Below, piece after piece: positions 46,779-55,730 of a DNA stretch of 64,000 nucleotides. The notes beneath the pieces were generated by a model. It searched no databases. It was not told where the DNA came from and saw only the letters and a program-made list of their open reading frames with translations. The position numbers and the translations under genes are program-made. This stretch comes from Gaoshiqia sediminis. GTDB taxonomy: Bacteria > Bacteroidota > Bacteroidia > Bacteroidales > Prolixibacteraceae. The DNA lies in assembly GCF_025907915.1 (NCBI RefSeq), contig NZ_JAPAAF010000020.1:1-64000 (forward strand), in the 5' to 3' direction. Within the stretch, counting starts at the first letter, position 1. Every line of letters begins with the position of its first letter.

Positions 46779-47254
46779 TGGATGCAGCGCAAGCAAATAA
46801 GGCGGCCATGATAACCACTGGCATCAAAATCGGTGTCCCGGTGGTGGCCATTGGTGTGGGCATTTACTTAATCCGAAGGGCTATCAAAAAGAGAAGCAAC
46901 CCGGATGGGACTTCCTCACGGGTAGCTCCTTCGCTAAAGGATACGGTCATCGAAACGAAAAACCTGACCATCACCCCATCCGATGCCGCCCTGTTTGCCA
47001 ACACCCTCTATGGCGCCATGCTGGATTTTGGAACGGATGAAAAGACCATTTACAGTACCATCGACAAAATAGCCACCAAGGATGATATGCTGCTGGTGAT
47101 AAAAGCCTTTGGCATGAAGCAATACCTCTGGGGAACCCGTGCGGCCTTCATTGGTCAGGATTACAATCTGGTCGGCTGGCTGCGCTTTGAGTTAAGCGAG
47201 GGCGAACTGGCCAAAATCAAACCCAAGTTCGACCAGTGGGGCATTCCGCTATAA
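46778..47254 (+). CDS. Single-pass membrane late protein
   Basis: A 158-residue protein. One membrane segment (residues about 13-34, ITTGIKIGVPVVAIGVGIYLI) is followed by a basic stop-transfer (RRAIKKRS). A helical domain comes next (DAALFANTLYGAMLDFGTDEKTIYSTIDKIATKDDMLLVIKAFG) whose helix pattern recalls annexin-type or similar helical repeats. It resembles the next gene product in N-terminal anchoring, and both may be membrane proteins of a particle or of the lysis apparatus. Confidence 0.65.
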   Translation: MDAAQANKAAMITTGIKIGVPVVAIGVGIYLIRRAIKKRSNPDGTSSRVAPSLKDTVIETKNLTITPSDAALFANTLYGAMLDFGTDEKTIYSTIDKIATKDDMLLVIKAFGMKQYLWGTRAAFIGQDYNLVGWLRFELSEGELAKIKPKFDQWGIPL

Positions 47255-47268
47255 ACACCGACACGACT

Positions 47269-47892
47269 ATGGACAAGAAGCACAAGAAGATATTATTTAT
47301 TTCGGGAGGGGTGTTGACCACCGGGGCAATAGTGACCACCGTTTTGCTGATTCGAAGACGAAACAAGCGCAAACGTGGGCTATTGCCCCCAAGTGGTTCC
47401 GATACACGTCCAGCCAATATCCTGACCACCAACAGCAACACCTTGCCTTCCAATTTCCGCAACTGGAACGGTGGCAGTGATTACCTGTCTTCGGCTCCAA
47501 GGGGCATCCGCAACAACAATCCGGGCAACCTGATTTTCACCAACATCAACTGGACGGGCAAACTGCCCAAAGAGCAGAACAAGGACAGGCGTTTCGAGAT
47601 GTTTATCGCCCCGGAATATGGTATCCGTGCCATGATTAAAGACCTGAAAAACGACATCGAAAAGGGCAAGAACACGGTTCCGGCATTGATGACCGAATAT
47701 GCCCCCCGGTTTGAGAACAACACCGATGCTTACATCCAGACGGTATGCAAGGATTTAAAGGTCAGTGCCACAGCCAAACTTCTGCCGACCAAAAACACCC
47801 TGCGGCTTTTGGTTCACTCCATCAGCCGGGTGGAAAACGGTGGCAATTTTATCACCAATGAGCTTTTTGATAAGGCTTATGCAATGATTTGA
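47269..47892 (+). CDS. Membrane-anchored peptidoglycan-hydrolase-like protein ('structural protein P5'-type)
   Basis: A 207-residue protein from ATG 47269. A basic N-terminus, one membrane segment (ILFISGGVLTTGAIVTTVLLI) and a linker lead to a domain with RGIRNNNPGNL. This motif is typical of phage virion-associated murein hydrolases (often called structural protein P5), followed by FEMFIAPEYGIRAMIKDL. Such proteins locally open the cell wall during genome entry. Tethering by a membrane segment would suit a virus with an internal membrane; this is inference. Confidence 0.78.
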   Translation: MDKKHKKILFISGGVLTTGAIVTTVLLIRRRNKRKRGLLPPSGSDTRPANILTTNSNTLPSNFRNWNGGSDYLSSAPRGIRNNNPGNLIFTNINWTGKLPKEQNKDRRFEMFIAPEYGIRAMIKDLKNDIEKGKNTVPALMTEYAPRFENNTDAYIQTVCKDLKVSATAKLLPTKNTLRLLVHSISRVENGGNFITNELFDKAYAMI

Positions 47893-47923
47893 ATTAGAGT
47901 ATTAACGATTTATCACGACATAA

Positions 47924-50476
47924 ATGGCAACAATAAAGATGTTCAGTGGAGATACGCCTCCACTCTTAAAGCAAGGAGAATGGGCTAGTGACGGCAACTA
48001 TGCGTATCTGGGGATGGAAAACGGGGAATACAAAGTCTTTCAGGGCGTATTCGACATGGCCAAAGACCAGAAGGTGACTGGCTTTAAATACAGTCTGGAT
48101 GAAAAAGCCATCATCATCCCCAAGGGTACACCCTTTTCAAAGCTCCAGCGTTTGTTCAACACCCTACCCAAAGCGTTGAAGTATCACACCAACGAAAAGG
48201 CCAGCATCGACATCATGTTTGAAAACGGAACCTACGTCAACGACTTGGGGACGTGGCTGGTGTTGCGTGATTTCTCCTATCAAATCAACATCAAATCGCT
48301 CACCAATAAGGTGGACGGGACGGTTGGCTCTTACGTCAAGCCTGTGGTTTTCCAAAGCGACAAGGCCATCGAGGTGTACAACAGTGCCGTCAACTTTGCC
48401 GACATACGCTTTGAGTATTTTGATGCGGTCAGCGGTGCAGTGGCCTTCCTGAACAGCACCATCAACATTGACGATTGCTGTTTTGATGCCAAGGTGAACC
48501 AGTGTTGTGCCTTAGACCGGGGTTACAACAAGATTGTGTTTTCGGATACTTACTTCAAGATGAACCGGGACGTTCAGGATTCCATTTTGGACAAGGCTTC
48601 CGTGGGTTCCTTCATCAACATTGCCCGGAGCAAGTCGGCAGCAGAGTTTCGACCAAAGACCATTGTGAAATCCCTGAGCGGTGGGATGATTATTGCCGGA
48701 AACGTGGAAGACCTCTTGATTGCCGAGAAAAGTCCGGTGTATATGCCCAATGGCGGTGTGGAGATACACGGTGGATTTGTCACCAACCCCAATGGCAACA
48801 TCGACATTGCCGTACCTACCAAGCTTTCACAGTTGGAAAACGACCTGAACCTGACCAACGATTACACCCGGCTGGAAAACAGGCCCACTACCATCACCCC
48901 GGAACAGGCAACAGCCATCGAAGCCTCAAAAAGCAAAAACAGCTATCCACAAGCTGATGCGCAAAAATTGGCAGGCATTGAAGCCAATGCCACCGTTGGA
49001 GCCGATTGGAACACCAATGTGCAGAACAAACCTGTCACCATCACGCCTGAACAAGCAGCGGCCATTGAAGCCAATACCGCAAAAAAGAGTTACCCGGAGG
49101 CTGACAAGCAAAAACTGGCAGGGATTGAAGCCAATGCCACCGTTGGAGCGGACTGGAACACCAATGTGCAGAACAAACCTGTCACTATTTCACCCGAACA
49201 GGCCGCAGCCATTGAAGCCAACACGGCCAAAAGAAACTACCCGGAAGCCGATGAACAGAAGTTGGCAGGGATTGAAGCTAATGCCACCGTGGGGGCGGAC
49301 TGGAATACCAACATTCAGAACAGACCAGTGACCATCACCCCAGAACAGGCTGCCGCCATCGAGACCAACAGGGCCAAAAGAAATTACCCGGAAGCGGACG
49401 AACAAAAGCTGGCCGGAATTGAAGCCAATGCCACTGTGGGAGCCGATTGGAACACGAACGTGCAAAACAAGCCTGTGACCATTTCACCCGAACAGGCCGA
49501 GGCCATTGAAGCCAACACGGCCAAAAGAAACTACCCGGAAGCCGATGAACAGAAGCTGGCAGGGATTGAAGCCAATGCCACCGTGGGAGCTGACTGGAAT
49601 ACCAATGTCCAGAACAAACCAGTCACCATCACCCCGGAACAGGCGGCAGCCATCGAGACCAACACGGCCAAAAGAAACTACCCGGAAGCGGACGAACAAA
49701 AGCTGGCAGGTATTGAAGCCAATGCCACTGTGGGAGCCGATTGGAACACGAACGTGCAAAACAAGCCCGTCACCATTTCACCCGAACAGGCCGAGGCCAT
49801 CGAGACCAACAGCCAAAAACGCAGCTATCCACAGACTGACCAAGAAAAGCTGGCAGGGATTGAGGAAGGTGCAACCGCAGGAGCTGACTGGAATACCAAC
49901 GTCCAGAACAAGCCTGTGACCATCACCCCGGAACAGGCGGCAGCCATCGAGACCAACACGGCCAAAAGAAACTACCCGGAAGCGGACGAACGAAAGCTGG
50001 CAGGTATTGAAGCCAATGCCACTGTGGGAGCCGATTGGAACACCAACGTGCAAAACAAGCCCGTCACCATTTCACCCGAACAGGCTGAGGCCATCGAGAC
50101 CAACAGCCAAAAACGAAGCTATCCGCAGGCTGACCAAGAAAAGCTGGCAGGGATTGAGGAAGGTGCAACCGCAGGAGCTGATTGGAATACTAATGTGCAA
50201 AACAAACCAGTCACCATCACACCTGAACAGGCCGCAGCCATTGAGGCGAACACCCAAAAACGGAGCTACCCGGTAGAAGACCAAGAAAAACTGGCCAGAC
50301 TTAATGAAGCGGCTTTAGAGGCTGGTGCTGATTGGAATGAAAATTTACGGAACATCCCCCCTGTTCTGCTGGAGTTTGTTCGTTGTCTGCAAAATGACGG
50401 GGTGACGCATTTTGAGATTATCGAAGATGGGACTGTTTTGCGCTTGGGTAAGTTAGGTAATTCGGGCAATGACTAA
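47924..50476 (+). CDS. Receptor-binding fibre/spike-like protein with ten 49-residue repeats
   Basis: An 850-residue protein. The N-terminal 300 residues look beta-helix-like (IDIMFENGTYVNDLGTWLVL..., IEVYNSAVNFADIRFEYF). They are followed by ten tandem 49-residue repeats built on ITPEQAAAIE...SYPEAD.QKLAGIEANATVGADWNTNVQNKP, a motif common in phage tail fibres. A short C-terminal cap (VLLEFVRCLQNDGVTHFEIIEDG) ends the protein. Odd and even repeats differ (ITPEQAA versus ISPEQAE), indicating a 98-residue higher-order unit. It overlaps the methylase gene by 8 bp. Likely role: host recognition at the particle surface. Confidence 0.82.
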   Translation: MATIKMFSGDTPPLLKQGEWASDGNYAYLGMENGEYKVFQGVFDMAKDQKVTGFKYSLDEKAIIIPKGTPFSKLQRLFNTLPKALKYHTNEKASIDIMFENGTYVNDLGTWLVLRDFSYQINIKSLTNKVDGTVGSYVKPVVFQSDKAIEVYNSAVNFADIRFEYFDAVSGAVAFLNSTINIDDCCFDAKVNQCCALDRGYNKIVFSDTYFKMNRDVQDSILDKASVGSFINIARSKSAAEFRPKTIVKSLSGGMIIAGNVEDLLIAEKSPVYMPNGGVEIHGGFVTNPNGNIDIAVPTKLSQLENDLNLTNDYTRLENRPTTITPEQATAIEASKSKNSYPQADAQKLAGIEANATVGADWNTNVQNKPVTITPEQAAAIEANTAKKSYPEADKQKLAGIEANATVGADWNTNVQNKPVTISPEQAAAIEANTAKRNYPEADEQKLAGIEANATVGADWNTNIQNRPVTITPEQAAAIETNRAKRNYPEADEQKLAGIEANATVGADWNTNVQNKPVTISPEQAEAIEANTAKRNYPEADEQKLAGIEANATVGADWNTNVQNKPVTITPEQAAAIETNTAKRNYPEADEQKLAGIEANATVGADWNTNVQNKPVTISPEQAEAIETNSQKRSYPQTDQEKLAGIEEGATAGADWNTNVQNKPVTITPEQAAAIETNTAKRNYPEADERKLAGIEANATVGADWNTNVQNKPVTISPEQAEAIETNSQKRSYPQADQEKLAGIEEGATAGADWNTNVQNKPVTITPEQAAAIEANTQKRSYPVEDQEKLARLNEAALEAGADWNENLRNIPPVLLEFVRCLQNDGVTHFEIIEDGTVLRLGKLGNSGND
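48884..50356 (+). repeat. Ten in-frame 147-bp tandem repeats (coding)
   Basis: Units start at 48884, 49031, 49178 and every 147 bp to 50207; the last is one codon longer and diverged. Alternating units are most alike, so the array grew in 294-bp steps. The repeats are coding and have no spacers, so this is not a CRISPR. Confidence 0.93.
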
Positions 50477-51779
50477 TAAAAGCGGCTACATATCCAAGGT
50501 TCGGGAAGAACTAAAAGCAGGTCTCCGTCATTCCAAGACCACCATTGAAAGCCTTGCCAAGGGGTTTGGTATCACCAACAAAAACTTGGTTAAGGAGTTC
50601 ACTGAGCTGGCCATTGTACTCAATGCCCGTGAGATTGCCCACGACAGCTCCCTGACCACCTATGAGAAGTATCTGGATATTGTAGCCCTTTACCAGTCGC
50701 AGGTCAACCTCTCCATGCGAACCAGCATGAGCGTGCTGATGCAGCAATATTCCACGCCTGCACCCATTTCGTTTCTGGCTTCCAGCTATGTATTGAAACA
50801 AGATGGGCTGAGTGGCTACAAGGCGTTTAAGAACATTGTCAAGGGTGACAAAAACGCCAAGATAGTAGGCAATGCCCATTTGCAACCGGAGCGCAGCCAT
50901 CAGGAACCACTCTATCTGGAGCCATCGGCAGGAAACGGACTCTTGACCATTGCCTTGCCCTATCACCAGACCTATGTGAACGAGCTGGATGATGTGCGCT
51001 TGAGCAATCTACAAGACCAGCCTTTTGCCACGGTCAGCAGTTGGGATGCCTTGCAACCGCCCTATGCTTTTCGTCAAAAGTTTGATGGTGTGGTGACCAA
51101 TCCGCCTTTTGGTGCATTATCTGAACCCATCCTGTTTGGCAACTTCCGGATTAAGCGGATGGAACATGCCATGTGTCTGGCCGCTTTGCGCTGCATGAAG
51201 GACGATGGCCGTGCCGCCATCATCATCGGTGGCCACACCACTTGGGACGAACAGGGACGGGTGACAGCCGGGCATAACCGCATTTTCCTGAACTACCTCT
51301 ACCACTTTTACAATGTGGATGACATCATCCCCATCAACGGTAAAAAGCTCTATTCCCGTCAGGGGACTTCCATCAATACCAGATTGATTCTTATCAACGG
51401 GGCAAAAGACAAACCCGAAGGGGCAGCCCCACTTGTAAAGACGCATGGCAATGCGTCTCTAAAAACCGTGGTCAACACACACGATGAACTATGGGAACGG
51501 GTGGGCTTGGACAAATCAACCAGCAACGACATGACAAAAATGAAACTTCGGGCAAAGGCCATCCTGCTCAAACAGAAACAGCAATCCTTGGGCGGTCTCC
51601 GTGCCAGAAAAGATGAGTTCTGGACTGAGGTTAAGGGCGACATCATCCTTGTGAAGAAGCTCCCCAACGGGATGATTGAATACGATGATTTCTTCAAAGG
51701 AAAGGTTCGGAACATTCGCATGAAAAGCGAGCTGTTCAAGCGCAAGGCCGATGCCACCAAATATTTTAAACACTCCTAA
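50469..51779 (+). CDS. N6-adenine DNA methyltransferase-like protein
   Basis: A 436-residue protein. AdoMet-binding motif I YLEPSAGNGLL (about residues 150-158) precedes catalytic motif IV TNPPFGAL (209-216), the gamma-like order of N6-adenine methylases. Near the C-terminus, residues 360-377 read LRAKAILLKQKQQSLGGL, a segment shared with the next two proteins. It may protect the element's DNA or act on host DNA after entry. It overlaps the fibre gene by 8 bp and precedes the helicase gene by 3 bp. Confidence 0.85.
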   Translation: MTNKSGYISKVREELKAGLRHSKTTIESLAKGFGITNKNLVKEFTELAIVLNAREIAHDSSLTTYEKYLDIVALYQSQVNLSMRTSMSVLMQQYSTPAPISFLASSYVLKQDGLSGYKAFKNIVKGDKNAKIVGNAHLQPERSHQEPLYLEPSAGNGLLTIALPYHQTYVNELDDVRLSNLQDQPFATVSSWDALQPPYAFRQKFDGVVTNPPFGALSEPILFGNFRIKRMEHAMCLAALRCMKDDGRAAIIIGGHTTWDEQGRVTAGHNRIFLNYLYHFYNVDDIIPINGKKLYSRQGTSINTRLILINGAKDKPEGAAPLVKTHGNASLKTVVNTHDELWERVGLDKSTSNDMTKMKLRAKAILLKQKQQSLGGLRARKDEFWTEVKGDIILVKKLPNGMIEYDDFFKGKVRNIRMKSELFKRKADATKYFKHS

Positions 51780-51782
51780 GCT

Positions 51783-54700
51783 ATGAAGTCGAATATTTTA
51801 TTTCAAAAGCAAAGCATTACCATCAAATTCAACCAAAAGCCACCCCGACACGTTGGCTCCCGGTTGGTTGAATTGGGCTTTTCGACCAAGGACAACAAGA
51901 GCTTTGTCCGCTCCAAGAAGTTGGCGCAAAACGAACATGAATACCTGCAAGGGATGCTTGGTCACAAAGGGTTGGGCATGGCCTATATCCCGGCAGCCGA
52001 AAAAGGGTTTATTCTCGATACCACCGTACCTGACAGCATGGGACATGAGATGCACATTGCCATCCGTAAAATCAAAAAGAGCATCGGTCAGCCGCTATTC
52101 GATTACGTAGCCGGGAAGTTGGATTACTCCAATGATGAACTGGTGAAAGCCTTGAGTTGTGAACAGATTGATGCGGTTTCACTGGCTATCTACAATATTG
52201 AAAAACGCCATCAGGGTATCATCGTGGGCGACCAGACCGGGATTGGCAAAGGCAGAACCGCAGCCGCCCTCATCCGCTATGGCGTGAAACAAGGCTTGCA
52301 GCCAGTGTTCCTTTCCGAAAAGCCCAACCTGTTTACGGATTTGTACCGTGACCTCTCCGACATTGGCAGCTCCGCCCTTGTGCCGTTCATCGTGAATGCC
52401 AAGGAGAGCAAGACCAACATCATGGACAAAAGCGGTGAAGTGGTCTATTCAGCACCGGAAAAGCCCACACAGGACAGAATCATCAACAACCAGAACGTGC
52501 CGGGCAGTTACAACTTTGTGTGTGCCACCTATTCGCAGTTCAACCAGCCCAAGAAGCCAGCCAAACAGCAGTTTTTGAGTGCCGTTTCCGGTGGTAACAT
52601 CATCATTATGGACGAAGCGCACAACGCTTCGGGCAGCTCCAATACAGGTGAGTTTATGCAGGATGTACTTCGCCAGACCAAAGGGGTTTGTTTCCTGTCG
52701 GCCACCTTTGCCAAGCGGCCTGACAACATGCCCATCTATGCGCAAAAGACCTCCATGAGCGATGCCAACATGACCAGCGAGGATTTGGTGGAAGCAATCA
52801 CCAAGGGCGGTGTGGCCTTACAAGAGATATTGGCCGCACAATTGGTTTCAGAAGGTCAAATGATTCGCAGGGAACGCTCCTTTGAAGGTGTGGAAGTCAA
52901 CTACATTGAGCTGAAAGAGAAAGCCGCCCAGCAAGCCGATACCGCAGATAAGATAACTTCCATCATCCGGGACATCATCGGCTTTCAGGAAAAGTACATC
53001 AACAAACAGGTGGAGCAGCTCGATAAGATTGCCGCAGCCGAAAGCAAGGAAGTGGAAACACGCAAAGGAACCGAGAAAGCCGGGGTTGACAACATCCCCT
53101 ATTTCTCCAAGGTGTTCAACGTGATTAACCAGCTCCTTTTCAGTCTCAATGCCGAAGATGTGGCCGAACATGCCATCAAGCGGTTGAAGGAAGGCAAAAA
53201 GCCAGTGATTGCCTTTGCCTCCACAATGGGCAGTTTCTTGGAGGACATGGCCAAGCCGGATGACATTATTAACGGTGATTTCTCCATTGTGCTGGAGAAA
53301 GGTCTGGACAGTGTGCTTCGCTACACCGAAAAGGACATTGACGGCCAGAGCGAAGGCAAGACATTCAACATCTCCGACCTTTCGGAAGATGCCCAATTTG
53401 CTTACCGGGATATTCTCAAACGCATTGAGAAAGCATCTACAGGAATTACCATCAGTCCATTGGATTTGATTATCCAGAAAATTCGTGAAGCCGGGTATTC
53501 AGTTGGTGAGGTGACCGGGCGCAAGCTTTGTGTGCAGTACAACTCCACAAAGAAAGGCAATACCACTGCCTTAGTGTTGAACCGCAAAAAGGAAAACACG
53601 GCCAGCCTATTCCGCCAGTTTAACGACAACGAAATCGACTGTTTGCTCATCAACCAATCCGGTTCCACCGGGGCATCGGCTCATGCCATTGTCACCGATA
53701 AGGTTCCGGCAGAAAAGGTCAAGCAACGGGTGATGATAATCCTCCAGCCGGAGCTGAACATCAATACCGAAATACAGAAGCGTGGCCGCATCAACCGCAC
53801 CGGGCAAATCATGAAGCCGATTTACGACTACATCATCTCATCCATCCCGGCACAGAAGCGGTTTATGATGATGCTCAAAAAGAAGCTCAAATCGCTGGAT
53901 GCCAATACCACCTCCAACCAGAAAAACAGCAAGTCGCAACTGGAATCGGATGACTTCCTGAATAAGTACGGAGACAAGGTAGTCCGCCAGTACATGCTGG
54001 AAAACCCGGAGCTGAACAAAGCCTTGGACAACCCCTTGAAATTTGAAGGCAAGGACGGTGATGAAACGCCATCCGAAGGCGATGCTTCCAAAGTGACCGG
54101 GCGTGTGGCCGTGTTGTCGGTGAAGGAACAGGAGAAGTTTTACGGAGAGGTGATTGAGCGGTACAACGACTATGTGGAGTACCTCAAACAATCTGGCGAG
54201 TATGACCTTGAGGTGGAAGTCTTAGACCTGAAAGCAGAGACTTTAGACCGCAGAGTGGTGATTGCCGGGAAAGGTGGCCGTTCGGTATTTGGGAACGACA
54301 CCTTTCTGGAAAAATGCGAGTGCAATGTTTTAAAGAAACCTTATGGCAAAGCAGAACTGGAAAAGCTCATCCAGAAACATCTGGAAGGAAAAGACACCGA
54401 TGCCATAGCTGAAGAAATCATCCAAGGCCACGAAAAGCATGTTCAGGCCAAACTCAACGAGGACTTAAAGGAAATTGAGACCAAATACAAGGAGCTGGTT
54501 GCGGATATTGTCAATGAAAAGTCGTTCCAGAAGATTCCGGTATTTGACAAGGCCGCCCAGAACGCACACTTGGCCGAACGCACCGAGGAACTTGAAACGG
54601 CCAAACAGGAAGCCATTTCCCGGACACATACCCAGAGCGAGAACCGCAAAAACTATCTCAATAGCTTCTTTCGTTTCTTTCGTACCGGGCATGGTTATTT

Positions 54701-55730
54701 CTACCCGGCATTGAGTTTTGAGGCCGACAGTAGCGACAATTCCTATTGCATCTTCCTAGGCTTCGACATCAATCCCAAACGCAAAAACCCGTATGCACCG
54801 TCAGCGGTGAAGCTTCGCTTTGCCATTGCCGACAGCCGTAAATACATTGTCCTTCCGGCTTCGGGTGACACGGCCAAGGAGATTGAGCGCATTCAGGCCA
54901 GAAGTTTTCAGCTCACCACCTCCCAAAAGGAAAACCTGATTAACCGTTGGGACGAAGCCATCAAAGCCTACACCTCTGACCGACAAATCCGCTACATCGT
55001 CACGGGCAACATCCTGCAAGGTTCGGCTGACTTTTCCGGTAAGCTGGTGAGTTATACCACCAAGGGCAAAGGGGTTCAAAAAGGCATTCTGATGAGCGAG
55101 GCATGGTCGCCAGACAATGGCGATTCCAAAGCCAATGCTTATGTAGTGGCTCCCATTGCCAAGCTGCAAAAGCACATCATGAGCCTTCGCAGCGGTGCGG
55201 CCATCAACACCGAAAACAAAATCAGCATCGTGCGCCATTACGATGGCAACTTCCAAGTTATCATGCCCAAGACCAAGAGCCACATTCCCATTTACACCGA
55301 TAAGGATGTGGTAAAGCTTCTGGTCAACAACCGGGACGGCTTTGAAATGGTCTCCGGCAACATGAAAGCTTCGGTGACGGAAAGCAACATGCCCAAGCTG
55401 TTGCAAATCTTTGGGGAACGGTTCAGCCTTTCGGTGAAGATACCCCGGCATTACTTCGATGAATACCTTGAAAAAGGTTCAGCCCGAACTGACACCGTGG
55501 ACAGCCTGACCAAGGAGGCAATGGAACTGTTCGAGCTGGATAAAAAGGAGTTTCCTGAGCGACTGGCCAAACAAAAGCAAGGTTTTCAGAAAAGCAAAGC
55601 GGACAACGAGGATAAGACCAAAGTATTAAAGTTGGTCAAGCTCAGGGCTAAAGCCATCCTGATTCTACAAAAGCAGATGCGCAACGTGGCAGGGTTGGGT
55701 TCCCATCCTAAAATCAAGACCATCCTATGA
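51783..55730 (+). CDS. Strawberry-notch-type SF2 helicase, large polyvalent protein
   Basis: A 1315-residue protein. Walker A GDQTGIGKGRTAA (about 147-159) and DEAH box IIIMDEAHNASGSS (about 272-285) are followed by the helicase C region with INQSGSTGASAHA and IQKRGRINRTGQ, diagnostic of the Strawberry-notch (SBNO) family. Phage and plasmid versions are often polyvalent proteins that travel with the DNA and act on entry. The C-terminus has RAKAI at 1288-1292, then QKQ and AGLG, the shared tail. It overlaps the next gene by 4 bp. Confidence 0.88.
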   Translation: MKSNILFQKQSITIKFNQKPPRHVGSRLVELGFSTKDNKSFVRSKKLAQNEHEYLQGMLGHKGLGMAYIPAAEKGFILDTTVPDSMGHEMHIAIRKIKKSIGQPLFDYVAGKLDYSNDELVKALSCEQIDAVSLAIYNIEKRHQGIIVGDQTGIGKGRTAAALIRYGVKQGLQPVFLSEKPNLFTDLYRDLSDIGSSALVPFIVNAKESKTNIMDKSGEVVYSAPEKPTQDRIINNQNVPGSYNFVCATYSQFNQPKKPAKQQFLSAVSGGNIIIMDEAHNASGSSNTGEFMQDVLRQTKGVCFLSATFAKRPDNMPIYAQKTSMSDANMTSEDLVEAITKGGVALQEILAAQLVSEGQMIRRERSFEGVEVNYIELKEKAAQQADTADKITSIIRDIIGFQEKYINKQVEQLDKIAAAESKEVETRKGTEKAGVDNIPYFSKVFNVINQLLFSLNAEDVAEHAIKRLKEGKKPVIAFASTMGSFLEDMAKPDDIINGDFSIVLEKGLDSVLRYTEKDIDGQSEGKTFNISDLSEDAQFAYRDILKRIEKASTGITISPLDLIIQKIREAGYSVGEVTGRKLCVQYNSTKKGNTTALVLNRKKENTASLFRQFNDNEIDCLLINQSGSTGASAHAIVTDKVPAEKVKQRVMIILQPELNINTEIQKRGRINRTGQIMKPIYDYIISSIPAQKRFMMMLKKKLKSLDANTTSNQKNSKSQLESDDFLNKYGDKVVRQYMLENPELNKALDNPLKFEGKDGDETPSEGDASKVTGRVAVLSVKEQEKFYGEVIERYNDYVEYLKQSGEYDLEVEVLDLKAETLDRRVVIAGKGGRSVFGNDTFLEKCECNVLKKPYGKAELEKLIQKHLEGKDTDAIAEEIIQGHEKHVQAKLNEDLKEIETKYKELVADIVNEKSFQKIPVFDKAAQNAHLAERTEELETAKQEAISRTHTQSENRKNYLNSFFRFFRTGHGYFYPALSFEADSSDNSYCIFLGFDINPKRKNPYAPSAVKLRFAIADSRKYIVLPASGDTAKEIERIQARSFQLTTSQKENLINRWDEAIKAYTSDRQIRYIVTGNILQGSADFSGKLVSYTTKGKGVQKGILMSEAWSPDNGDSKANAYVVAPIAKLQKHIMSLRSGAAINTENKISIVRHYDGNFQVIMPKTKSHIPIYTDKDVVKLLVNNRDGFEMVSGNMKASVTESNMPKLLQIFGERFSLSVKIPRHYFDEYLEKGSARTDTVDSLTKEAMELFELDKKEFPERLAKQKQGFQKSKADNEDKTKVLKLVKLRAKAILILQKQMRNVAGLGSHPKIKTIL

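Noticed and set aside
48884-50356. Regular direct repeats that could suggest a CRISPR array
   Set aside because: Units are 147 bp, contiguous and in frame inside one open reading frame; there are no unique spacers or cas genes.
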